From Plicaturopsis crispa FD-325 SS-3 (lineage: Eukaryota; Basidiomycota; Agaricomycetes; Amylocorticiales; Amylocorticiaceae), in contig KN832554.1 in assembly GCA_000827205.1 (NCBI GenBank), positions 3,946,670 to 4,010,669 of the forward strand: a stretch of DNA of 64,000 bases, read 5' to 3'. The notes under the pieces were generated by a model. It ran no database searches and was not told the DNA's origin. It worked only from the letters and a program-made list of their open reading frames with translations. Position numbers and translations under genes: made by a program. Each line of letters starts with the position of its first letter. Position 1 is the stretch's first letter. Shown piece by piece: positions 24,617-34,610 of this stretch.

Positions 24617-25047
24617 GGTTAAACGAGCCTTAGGCAATTGAGCGGAATAGCAACAAAGTCTCAGGCCGAGCTCGGCAGAGCGGAGACGGGGCGGGGACGA
24701 AAAGTTAACTCCGCGGCTATGTCACCTCTAGTCGACTGGCACGACGGTTTGGCTTTCGTGAGGGCCCTCTACCTTTCCCACTGAAAGACTGTTGGATTAC
24801 TGCAGTCAGCATTTACTTATTCTCTACATAGAACTGACAAGGTATTCCGATCCTCAGTCATTCCGGTTTTTACTGAACTTTCAAAGATAGTCGCGAGTAC
24901 TTAATGCAATCCATAAGCCGGATCCTCACGCCAGGCTATCTCCTCGATTTTCAGAAAGGATTGTTCTCGTACTCCGAGGAGCGGTATGCAATCGGTCTGT
25001 AGTTCACCATCTCATATTCTGCTCGAATACTAAACACCGGTGTAGAT
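24617..25047. other. Divergent intergenic region, NDUFB7 / orphan protein A
   Basis: This region holds the NDUFB7 promoter. An in-frame-looking stretch at 24904-24983 (MQSISRILTPGYLLDFQKG) could be a first exon of orphan protein A. Its phase does not fit the nearest splice acceptor at 25045, so it is not included in that gene. Confidence 0.4.
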
Positions 25048-25866
25048 ATGCTGCGAGACTTCATCTACGTATTCCCCAGGGATGATCCGCAGGAGCAACT
25101 GCATGTCCTGAGGGAGGCAAACGTGATAGATCCAGAAACGCCGTACGACGTGACCTCCCCGAAGTTCCAACAGCTTGCCAACGTGCAGCAATTGATGTGG
25201 TACTGGCAGCTCGTGCAGTTCTACAGGGTAGGTTGCACTCACGCGTCTGTAGTGTCATGCTGTCTTACATGGTGTGCGGTAATCTGCATCTAGTGGAGCA
25301 GGCCGACGCGCATAGCGGAGGCGGAATACTCTATCAAGACGATCCTATCTGGCTGGCCGGCCCCGCCATATCTCATGGGGGAGCCACGAATATGCTACGC
25401 AGTGTGCCTAGAGAAATCCCCGCGAGATGCAGAGAGGGAACGCGCACTTGAAGCGTTTTACGACGCTTGGCGGTACTGCGACGAGAGCACACACGAGGAC
25501 GTCTATGGCGAGCACTCCGACACGGTCTTATGGGGCCGCGCGAGCATGAGTCGACTCCTGCGGCGCATGGGGAAGATTGAGGAGGCGGAACAGCAGGAGA
25601 ATGCAATCAGGTATCTGCTACTTTTTGGTGTTATGTTCTCGATGATGTGCCACCCTCAGATTCGTCCGCTTTCGTCTAGACAGTGGCTATTGACGTATCC
25701 GCGCGCACACTACCCGCAGTACGTCCGTATGCTAGTGATCGATCCGCGAAATCGCGGACAAGATTATATCTTGGATCACCCGGACACACGGGCGACATGG
25801 GGCCCTCCTATATTGCGGCAGGCTCCACCACCGCAGGGTCTGCCGCTGCCTGCCCCTACTACCTGA
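25048..25866 (+). CDS. Orphan protein A (paralogue lies near 34.6-35.0 kb)
   Basis: I do not recognise the family. The ATG at 25048 gives MLRDFIYVFPRDDPQEQLHV, then NVQQLMWYWQLVQFYR. An intron of about 70 bp follows. The next exon reads WSRPTRIAEAEYSIKTILSG, MGEPRICYAVCLEKSPRD, ALEAFYDAWRYCDES and LWGRASMSRLLRRMGKIEEA. After another intron come QWLLTYPRAHYPQYVRMLV and a Pro-rich end PPPQGLPLPAPTT, with the stop at 25864-25866. It is a soluble, mostly helical, Arg/Glu-rich protein with no signal peptide or membrane span. Diverged sequence on the minus strand at 34611-35030 encodes the same blocks in the same order with an intron at the matching place, so this is a real family. An upstream first exon is possible. 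Confidence 0.6.
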
Positions 25867-26106
25867 GACGAACGGCGTATCAATAGCATCGTCCTTTGGT
25901 AGTGATGGCGGATACCACCTTGGCACAGGACTCAGCAAGGACTCAGGACTGCTTTCACGCCTGTACTTACAATAAGCGGTCGCTGTAGCGTTGCATTTTT
26001 CATGCCAGGTATATGTGGTCCAATACCCATACATACATAAATACATGCATCAGAGAAATCGTCACTAAGTCTCGCAATCCTTCATTGGCCGTGGCTAACA
26101 GCCCTT

Positions 26107-28626
26107 TCACGAGCTCAGTGACACATGGAACGTTTGCAGTCCTCCGCCCGTAACAGCCTGCGGCTGCCCCGTCGACGGCGCATACGTCGCCTCCGCAATG
26201 CTCGTCGGAAGCTTCACCGTGCCGTTCGTTTCAGGCGGACTCGTCACATTCAGCGTGAGATCGTTCCCATCCAGTTGCCATTTCACGAGCCACTGGCCGA
26301 GAGAGGTGCTGTAGCCACCCTCTGCCTCAGCGAGTCCGCTGAGAACGGGCTCGACAGTCCACGTCGCCCCGAGTGGTGAGGTGAGCTTGAGACCGAGGAG
26401 GTAGAAACTGAGAGCAGGGGTGGGGCCTGAGACAGTTCCAAGTCAGCATAGGGAACAACATCTCGCAGAGTGGCAATCACCTGTGCTCCAACCATGGCTT
26501 AAGATATCGCGGAACTGTCAATTCAAGGCTATATAATCATACAGCGCATCGCTCACCTATGGGAAGTGTACCTAGATGGACCGTTAAGCACCATAACGAC
26601 ACCCAAAGGTAGTTAGAGTGGCTTACGAATAGTCATAATCATACCCAGCAGCTGCCCGATATCTATGGGAGTGACTGAATTAGCATAGAGGACAGGACAA
26701 TCGTGAGATGGATGCTGACCCAAGGGAGCCATTCCGAGTGAATCCCTCCAACATCGTGGATTGGACGCTGATATTCGTGTAGAGCTGAATAAGAATGCGA
26801 ATACACCGTGAGCTTCGCTGCTTGGGGACGCAATTTTGGAGCACAAAGACATACCATGTATCCCCACTCCTTGCGTAAAAGATCCAAAGCACGCGACCCG
26901 TTGCCAGCAATGAAATGAGCTTGCGCCTAAATGACGAGTATCAGCATGCGCCCCACATCTACGCAGATATACGCGCAAGTGGTACCTCGAATCCACCGAC
27001 GAAGGGTATGATGGTGTCGTTCAATTCTGGGCTAACAGGCCCGATATCTGTCCAAAACGCCGTCAAGCCTTGGCTGATGTTCGTATTCTGGCTCTCCGAG
27101 GTGGTGAGGTTGTATACGACTGCGAGCGAGTTTCCGTCCTGGGGATGGAGTGTGCTGCTGTCATTGTCGCGGAACATCCCTGCACTGGAATCCCAGAGAA
27201 GCGTGTTATATGCCGATTTGACGGCTGTGGCGTTGGCAGTGTAGGCTTCTGCAAGAGTCGTATTCTGTAACGCCGTCGCTAGATCGGCAGCCGTAATCAG
27301 AGTCTACAAGGTTAGTGAGCAACCGGACTATACAATGATTTTGTTTGTGGCTCTTACTTGATACAACAGCGCATTTGCAGCGGAGTTGTGTCCCGCGCCA
27401 CCATCTCTCCCCCAGTCGTTCGCAAAAGCCGACGGCACGTTCATCAGACCAGTACTATCCACCTGACCCTCCAGGAACGCGACCGCTTTGGTGTAATTGG
27501 ACCACACTGTTTTCACGAAGTCCAAGTCTCCGGTATAACTGTAGTAATTGTGCGTGCCGATCAAGGTCCAGGAGATATACGTATCAGAGCCTGTCGCTGC
27601 AATTGGCGGGCCAGAATATGCTAATGCGCCAGTCGTGGGGTCTTGGGTCGAAAACATAACCGCCAGCGAGTTCTTCGTCGGAAGAAGGTCATTGGTAGAG
27701 ACTAATTGCGTGTGAACAGAGATTCCCATATCGCCTAAAGGTGAAAACATATCAACATCGGCTTGTGGTGAGGGGTTTCGACAAAGACGCACCAGGCCAG
27801 ACGTTCCTGTCGCGCTTTGCGCCGTCCACCAAGATGGGTCCTTCGACTGGCCCGCCCGTAGCATTATTTGCCCAGCCAGGTGCCGGGCCGCCATTCTGCC
27901 TCGCAGTATGCACATCGATCGTATTCGTCTGCACAGTGTACGCGCCGCCGTACCACAATTTTGTCAAGAAGTCCTTGTCGCTGAAACCTGTGTCGCTCGT
28001 GGAGAAATAACCCGTGTACGCTGTCAGGTTGTCCTTGTGCGACTGGAAGGTGATGTTGACCGTCGGGTTAGAGAACGTTAGATTATCCGCGGCGTTGGAG
28101 ACGACGGTCAGGTAGCGGAAACCGCCGCGGAGTAGGCCAGGCGGTTGAGTGAACGTCCCAACCGTGAGGGGTGCAGAAACTGCTTCAACTCCGTCTGAAT
28201 TTTGCGTTTGGACGATAAAGCTCGAGCCATCGGATTCGGTCGGACTGATATAGAGCGGGGACTCTGTGAAAGAGAGGGAGAACGCAGACGCATTCGTAGC
28301 TTGGTCGATGTGCAAGGAGACGATTCCCCCGACCTTTTTGAATAGTCAGTCAATTTCTTGGCATACGTTTCGTTGAATGCGAATGGAGTCACCTCTTTAC
28401 CAAAATCGAGGACCACGTACGATCCATCGCCAGCCAAAGTCGCGTTGCCTCCGGTGTTGTTTACCAGACCTTGCGCTCCATCGACCACCCCATTTATCGA
28501 GTGAATGGCAACAGGAGAGACTGTTCGCGAAGACGGCGCGTAGTTAAACGCGTCCCAAGATCCAGCGGGCGCTTGTGCAACGCAGGCATAGACTACGGAA
28601 CAAACAACTAGCAAAGATGCGTACAT
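26107..28626 (-). CDS. Secreted alpha-L-rhamnosidase, glycoside hydrolase family 78
   Basis: The ATG at 28626 gives a signal peptide (MYASLLVVCSVVYACVAQAP), then a beta-sandwich N-terminal region (DGSYVVLDFGKEVGGIVSLH). GGFRYLTVVSNAADN and TLWYGGAYT-like sequence lead to the (alpha/alpha)6 barrel, with the GH78 signature DGAKRDRNVWPGD. Downstream are SDTYISWTLIGTHNYYSYTG, DWGRDGGAGHNSAANALLY, NISVQSTMLEGFTRNG, a small exon AAAGYDYDYS, and HGWSTGPTPALSFYLLGLKL. The end is LQTFHVSLSS with the stop at 26107-26109. The enzyme releases terminal rhamnose, for example from rhamnogalacturonan or glycosides. About eight short introns are inferred. The many N-x-S/T sites fit a glycosylated secreted protein. 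It looks intact. Confidence 0.87.
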
Positions 28627-28663
28627 TGCTTCGCTGCGTGTCGCGTTCGCAAACTCCCTAGCC

Positions 28664-28669
28664 TTTATA
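28664..28669 (-). promoter_or_regulatory. TATA box of the rhamnosidase gene
   Basis: Minus-strand TATAAA lies about 38 bp before the ATG at 28626. This implies a very short 5' leader if that ATG is used. Confidence 0.45.
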
Positions 28670-29129
28670 AAGAGCACAGAATGCACAGTGCTGCACGCCA
28701 AGGTAAGAAGTTGGGACACAGGATCATAGGTCACGCGTGTAGTCGATCAATGGCGCATCTGCGTGTTCGTGAGCAGGTGCCCAGAAGACATGGACTATTG
28801 GGCGTCAAATGGTCATGATATCCTTGTCCCGCGCTTCCTGGACAAGTTATTCAGCCTGTATATCCATGTATTCCCGGATTTCCGCACGCGTGGACACTGT
28901 TGGAGAGTGTCAGGCTACCGTCAGGTGAGAAGTAGCGGACCGCCCGCGCAGCTGGAAGGGCCTTCGAAATTGCGTTCAACTGAGTTGGCGCCGTCGTTCC
29001 AAGGCGAGATTCTTACATCGCCTCTTCGTGAAGATTAGTATCACAGATACTGAAGGTTGAAGGTTGCATGAAGATGGAAATTGTCGACATGAAAGCAAGA
29101 AGCAAAACACGATGTCCGCCGGGGCAGGT

Positions 29130-30806
29130 GGAAAATGCCGCGCGACTGCCGCGCCTGCCGCGCATTACCGCGCTGGTCGACTGACTGCCGCGCATCTTGT
29201 CTCCCTCCATTCTACACCTCTCCCCAATCTCTCTCAGGCCCGGCAGCATCCTCTCTCGCACTCCATAGTACGAAAACGAGTCAGTAAGGACATCCTCCGC
29301 ACATAACAACTGCCTAGTCTTGACCCCCCACGGACATTGCTCGACTAGCGGCGGGACCTCTTAATTCCGTATCTTCAAGTTGCTGCAGACCCCCTCCTTG
29401 CTTTCCTCATCATCGTCTACAGCTCTCCACGCGCCCTTGGACTCGCCCCGCCTCCGCGAATGTTAATCGGAGTCCGGCAACACCATCCTCGACTACACAG
29501 GCCTCAGTTCCCATCCACTACCTCAACCGTGCCCTCGTCGCGGTCGAGTTACCAACAGAACACGCAATGCTATGAGGCATCCGAGAGAGCGGGGTGTCGT
29601 GTGGCCCACGTATTTCGGGATGCGCGCCTAGAGGAGGGTGCACGGTGTGGGCTGGGCGGACCAGGTGCGAACGGATGGAAAGGATAAATGGTGAGCATCA
29701 GATCACTCGTAGATACACCGAGCTTGTACTACTGAAGTCTTATACTACATAAATATATACAGGCTTTCCTCACTTCCGAGTTGTACTGTGTGTGAACATT
29801 TACTGAACTCGCAGCCCTCGTCCACTTGACCTACCTGCATACTCAAGCACCTGCTGGCTGTGAGGTGCGACCGTAGGCACTGCACATACTGCGGCATGTT
29901 CTCTACTATATAGGCCGTGGGTCAACTTTCAGCCTTTCGGGACCATTCAGGTAGACAAGAACATGATACAAGGGCGTAGAAAGGCATATATTCAGTGCAG
30001 AGCTGAGAGTATGGTACAACATTGGACACAAAAGTGATGAAGTTGCATAGACGGGTCATGGATCACATCGACGAGGCTGGTGAGCGTAGTCGTTGTGCGC
30101 TGGTGGGGTGTCGCGAGTCTGCTGAGCATGAGGATGTCAGTGACGGTTTCGCTCGAATGACGAACGCACATAGTAGTCCCCGATGGTGCCCTGCTTCAAA
30201 ACTGGGAGGCTCAAATCCTCTGATCATGCAGCTCGCAGCGGGCCCTCTGCTTGAGCCGCGCATTCTTCGATGCTCCGCCGCTACCCAATATTACGCCGTG
30301 GACCCATACCTCGACGACTTTGTGTGGGCTAGTGAACACACTGGCGAGCTGGTGGAGAGTACACGCAGGGTTGGGTAGGTGCCACATTGACGCGCAGTGC
30401 CGCACGCAAGTGACGCGCAACTACCGCGCCATCACCACGCAGTGCCGCGCAACTACCGCGCCATTACCGCGCAGTGCCGCGCAGTGCCGCGCCAGTCACG
30501 CGCAAGTGCCGCGCACAACCATCCCGTGAGGCGAGGTAGAGCATCTTAAGAGGGTCCAGGCGAAGAGGGTAATGTCCGGGTCAGGCTCAAGGTAGGTGGT
30601 GAAGGCACAGGAGGATAAGGACAGCGAGGATATGGGCAACGATTGACGATGTCGAGCGTGTTTCGGGCAAAATACGACAGTAATCAGGGTAAATCTTTCA
30701 AGTTTGTAGGCTAAAATGCAAGAATGTGGTAAAGTGTTTTTAGATCAGTGCAAAAGTGGATTTTGGTCCGGTGCGCGGCACTGCGCGGCAGTCCCGCGGT
30801 AAAATC
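29130..30806. mobile_element. Candidate non-autonomous DNA transposon with CG-rich inverted arms
   Basis: The left arm (29130-29200) reads repeated TGCCGCGC units in plus orientation. The right arm (30764-30801) carries the same unit inverted (GCGCGGCACTGCGCGGCAG). Compared end to end, the arms share CCGCG-GACTGCCGCGC and weaker similarity outward, including GGGCAG, over some 30 bp. About 1.6 kb of non-coding sequence and an internal array lie between. No transposase is visible. Target duplications and exact ends could not be fixed. The structure fits a deleted copy of a large fungal terminal-inverted-repeat element, but this is inference. Confidence 0.4.
30388..30515 (+). repeat. Degenerate tandem array of a 10-11 bp CG-rich unit
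   Basis: About a dozen units close to TGCCGCGCAG or TACCGCGCCA follow one another with small drifts in spacing (variants TGACGCGCAA, TCACGCGCAA). The same unit occurs five times at 29135-29200 and, inverted, at 30764-30801. Confidence 0.8.
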
Positions 30807-30874
30807 TCTCTGCCCTGTCCGCCGTCCGCGGCTGCGCGCCGCAAACGCGTTTGCTTCCGACCTCTCAGATTTCC

Positions 30875-32441
30875 ATGGTTGCTGGCACAAAACTGTCCAT
30901 CTCCTGGTCAAATATTGCTCTGGTCTCTCTGTTCTCGCTCACGCCGATACCGCTCTATTTTCTCTCCGTTTTACCCTTTCAACCGAGACAAGTCGTTTAC
31001 GAAAATGATTTATTTCCGCTGCTCCTCGCGCCGTTGAACGTGTCGCATAACAGCGCCCTCGGCTGGCTCTCTCGCTTTGGCCAAGCTGCTCTAGTAGCCT
31101 TGCATGGGCTCCCGACAAGCCCATACTATGTCTGGCTGGTCATCGCTGCAGGACGGATCGCGCTGGGCGCGTTGTTGTCTCGTGGCATGGGATGGGCGTT
31201 CCCCGCGCTCTTCTCGCACAACGCCCTCTACGAAGCCATCGGTGGCGTTGGGCCTCTACTAGCAGGGTGTGCCGTCTTTCGAATGACAAGCGAGGACTGG
31301 AAGTCGACGGGAGGGCTGCTGCCTATAGCAGCTCTCCTGGTGCTTGACGACGCGCCATGGTCCTATGCAATCGGCGCGACCGTCACTACAGGATGGCTCT
31401 TCGTAAAATCATGCATGAGCCCACCGCAAGACGCGACGGAAAGGTACGAGCTAGTGTCGGATGCGTCGACATCGCACACTACGTCGCCGCCCATAGCTCG
31501 GCGCGTGGTCGCGCTGTGTTCACGCCTTCTGGTTTGCCTCGTGGCGCTCGTACTCGTCACGTCGTTTGCGCGCGTACTCGCTGCAGCACTCACTTCGCAC
31601 AATGCCGTACTGTGCCCCAACGCAGCGGAAAGTCACCCACTTCTTCATATCCTAGTCATCACGGCCCCACGCACACGGAATACGTCCTCTGACGTCCTCT
31701 CGTCCACTATATTCTCATATCTACCTCTTCTTGGACCATGTGTATCCATCTCGGTTTATACGCACTTCCCTGAGCACGACGCTATGGACCGTGCTAAGAA
31801 CCTCCCTGCGTTCCACGATGTGACGTTCCATACGACCATCACAGGCACTGGTGACGAGGGGTATGAAGATGGGCAGCATCTGCACGTTGCGCGTGCACTC
31901 CAGTGGTCACGAAATCGGGATGACCTTGCAGCAGAGTGGACGATGCTGGTTGAGGACGACTTTCCACTTTGTGGGCAATGGGGTGTAGATGGACTGGTCC
32001 AAACTGTTGACGCTCTGCGACGCAGACGGAAACAGGGTGGCCATATGAGTGGATTTGTCGGGACGGGTGGAAGGTACATATTCATCGTTTCGTGATACTT
32101 TCTCCGTCGTGATACTGAGCACGAAATTCAGCGGTCTCCTGCTTCACTCGTCAATTATTCCAATCGCTGCCAACCTTCTCCTCACGCAGGCAATGTCAAC
32201 AAATCTCCTTGCCCCCACTGCAACAGACATTGTGCTGCAGCAATGCATCCGCGGTGTGAACCCATTGTGCCCCCCTTCGACACTGCTCATCCCGAGCAGG
32301 CTCATAATGCACCATGCCGGCGGGGAGCTCAGTACCTTTGAAGGTCGTTCGTACCCGCAGGATCGGTGGGCTTGCGGATGGCGCCACCCAATGCACGGAA
32401 TGAAAGACGTAGAGGTGGTCTTCGACGAGAGGCCGTACTGA
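30875..32441 (+). CDS. Multi-pass membrane protein with glycosyltransferase-like domain (PGAP4-like?)
   Basis: The start is taken at the ATG of MVAGTKLSISW (30875); an in-frame ATG lies at 30851. About six hydrophobic segments occupy the first 230 residues (for example WSNIALVSLFSLTPIPLYFL, LIAAG-type segments, RLLVCLVALVLVTSFARVLA). A soluble domain follows: HPLLHILVITAPRTRN, ISVYTHFPEHDAMDRAKNL, then WTMLVEDDFPLCGQWG with an acidic EDD motif of GT-A type. An intron at 32074-32131 (58 bp) joins FVGTGG to SGLLLHSSIIP, and TDIVLQQCIRGVNPLCP and WACGWRHPMHGMKDVEVVFD follow. Stop at 32439-32441. I know relatives only as uncharacterised basidiomycete proteins. The layout recalls PGAP4, a Golgi GPI-side-chain transferase, which is a guess at fold level. 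Confidence 0.7.
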
Positions 32442-32544
32442 CAGAGCGCCGTAGGCTGTACGTCTATAATTTACTTTCGATTTGGCCTATCACTAATTAT
32501 ACACTCATCCTAGATGCGAGAAATCATTTGTATCGTACAGGATT

Positions 32545-33656
32545 CTACGACCGCCGTCTGTCGTCTTCTTGTGTACTACGTTGTTCCAACAAACTCTCGG
32601 CATCGCTGAAATGCTTCCTGACCCTGGTTTGTCTAAGCACAACACCGCCCTCTTCGCTTCTATCACCCTCTCGCACAAAATGTGCTTCGGGATCGAACGG
32701 ACCACCGCTGAACTCTGTGAACATGTTCCGAATAAGGTGCCAGAGCGCCTCCGCTGCTGTGAATACCCCCACTCCTAGAGCCAACCACTGGCCCGTTATG
32801 TGCACCCACTCGCCCTGCGTCCCAGTCCTCACGGTCGTCTCAATCATCACCATCACGACAACCACCAGCGGCGCGCACGCCACTAGCAGTGCCAATGCCT
32901 TCACTGACTCATAATCCGTCGGCACTCTGCGGACGAGCGGCGCGAGATATCCTGGACGACCTCGGATGAAATTCGGCGCCATAAGCGCGATGATAAGGAG
33001 GCCGACGGCGTGCACGATCAGGATCGCGTAGCGCCCGTGCTGCGCGAACAGCGTCCAGGTGTCGAACAGCGAGCTCTCGGCCACGCCGCAGACGATCTCG
33101 TCGGCGTTCTTGTACCCGCTCGTCCAGAACCAGAACGTCTGCGCGTACGTGTACACGATCGACACAAGGATCAGCACGCACTTCGTCGTGCCGAATCTGC
33201 GGTGGTGCCAGCGGCCGAACAGGACCATGAAGGGGACGAGGGTGACGAGTAAGAACAGCTGCAGCTGGGCGACCCAGAAGTCCTGCACAACGGGGTTCGC
33301 GTCGAATACGTGCACGCTCGCCTTCATGGAGAGGACGATGTTGAGCGTGAGGGAGGTCATGATTGCGGCGGGAATGGCGGACAGCGTATCGGACTCCCCG
33401 CAACTCACGGCGAGGGCTAGGGCGATGATCTGCAGGTACACCCCGACGCGTACTCCCAGGCCCATGAGGTCCGAGTCTGCCCGACGCGTACTCCCAGGCC
33501 CATGAGGTCCGAGTCTGGGGGATTGCACTCCGGTGTCGATGCGTGCGCCCTCGTTAGCAATGAAGACTTGAGCTCGAGAGGAGATGCTCCGGCAATATTA
33601 TATGCCACGACGAGACCAAGGACTACCAAGTATCGCATGCTAGCGGAGAGGATCAT
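32545..33656 (-). CDS. Uncharacterised multi-pass membrane protein, frame shifted by a 38-bp duplication
   Basis: I do not recognise the family. The ATG at 33656 gives a signal-like start (MILSASMRYLVVLGLVVAYN) and then HASTPECNPPDSDLMGLGVR. The continuation VGVYLQIIALALAVSCGES begins seven likely membrane segments (LTLNIVLSM, LQLFLLVTLVPFMVLFGRWH, CVLILVSIVYTYAQTFWF, YAILIVHAVGLLIIALMAP, ALALLVACAPLVVVVMVMIE, WLALGVGVFTAAEALWHLI). A charged tail ends QEDDRRRS with the stop at 32545. Between the two parts an exact 38-bp tandem duplication (33442-33517) shifts the frame, since 38 is not a multiple of three. Reading either copy once gives one continuous protein. This is either a recent broken allele or an assembly error. 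Its 3' end faces that of the glycosyltransferase-like gene 104 bp away. Confidence 0.6.
33442..33517. repeat. Exact 38-bp tandem duplication inside a coding region
   Basis: Positions 33442-33479 and 33480-33517 are identical over all 38 bases. The repeated block encodes DSDLMGLGVRVG on the minus strand. See the gene at 32545-33656 for the effect. Confidence 0.95.
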
Positions 33657-33971
33657 GGTTGCGTTCGATAGTCGTTTGGCGAGCGTAGTGGTCTTCACAA
33701 ATACTTGGGCGTTCGTCCGAAACCTCAGGAGGGTCGACAAGATACCGCAGCTGTATACGTTTGTACCTCCATACGGGCATCAAACTGAATAGACTATCCG
33801 CTGCCTGGATCATCACTATCAGCTTTATACAGTGCTGTTCCAGACATGATGCATGATGTGTGACAGCCTAATGGAGATACGTAGCTTTCTTTGCGATGTT
33901 GGGAGTGTTTTAAACTGACAGTGAAACACGAGGACGCCGCCCCTTGTATTCCAGCACAGCCGTCCGCGTTA
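33657..33971. other. Flank between the membrane protein gene and the MITE
   Basis: About 315 bp upstream of the minus-strand membrane protein. It may also hold sequence once joined to the 3' end of the orphan-A paralogue before the MITE inserted. No clear coding match was seen. Confidence 0.4.
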
Positions 33972-34608
33972 CTATCAGGAGTCCAGTGTTCGATAATTAT
34001 CGAACACTGGACCCCCCCTCGTTGCACGCTTGTTTCCTCATCCTTTCCCTCGATTCTTTTTTGTATTAAGGCCTTTCAATGGCCCTGAATACGACTGTGA
34101 AGTCCGATTTTTAAAATATTGAGTCTGTGGATGGTGAAAAATCGAACAGTGCCGAAAATGAGCGGTTTTTGGATTGAATGCCGCCGGGAGCCTTCCGATG
34201 CCAATGTTTCGCCGCAAAAAAAAATTCAGCACATCAGTACGTGTAGTATGAGCGCCCGTATGCAATTCCGAGCGTTAAAGATCTCATTCTGCATGTTGTC
34301 GAAACGAAATCGCCTTGAAGCGTTACATTGAGACGCCACAACGTGACAGTTTAAACTCCGCTGGGCGTGGAGATCGCCCTCGGCAGCCCATCAAAACCGT
34401 GACACTCTGTGACAAAATTATCGAACACTGGGTCCCTTTCGTTTGGGCATCCGCAAGTGCTTTGCGCAACATTTTTGCCTCAAAAAATCGGAACCATGAA
34501 GCTTAGAAGGTATATTTGCGTCTACAAAAAAGCCGGGGAAGAAAGGAGTTGTGGTTGAAGCCAGAAAAAAAGTTTCATCGAGATTATCGAACACTGGACC
34601 CATGATAG
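33972..34608. mobile_element. 637-bp MITE, Tc1/mariner-type ends
   Basis: Both ends read inward as CTATCA, three bases, then GTCCAGTGTTCGATAAT. The left and right copies match at all but two of 26 positions. The element is flanked on each side by TA (33970-33971 and 34609-34610), the target duplication used by Tc1/mariner-pogo transposases. At the left end the terminal repeat is followed at once by its own reverse complement, making a perfect 32-bp palindrome (33981-34012). A further internal copy of ATTATCGAACACTGG lies at 34418-34432. There is no transposase frame, so the element is non-autonomous. It sits at the 3' side of the orphan-A paralogue. Confidence 0.75.
33981..34012. repeat. Perfect 32-bp palindrome at the left end of the MITE
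   Basis: The half-site GTCCAGTGTTCGATAA is followed without spacer by its exact reverse complement. The same half-site, in the inverted sense, recurs at 34418-34432 (partly) and 34584-34600. Confidence 0.95.
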
Positions 34609-34610
34609 TA

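Larger units (their letters stand above)
28627..30850. other. Long intergenic region with CG-rich repeat clusters
   Basis: About 2.2 kb without a supportable gene. It holds the rhamnosidase promoter and three clusters of a CG-rich decamer, listed separately. Open frames here (for example 30022-30378) do not resemble proteins. Confidence 0.5.

Noticed and set aside
24904-24983. Possible first exon of orphan protein A (MQSISRILTPGYLLDFQKG)
   Set aside because: The phase at its GTATGC donor does not match the acceptor at 25045, so it could not be joined with confidence.
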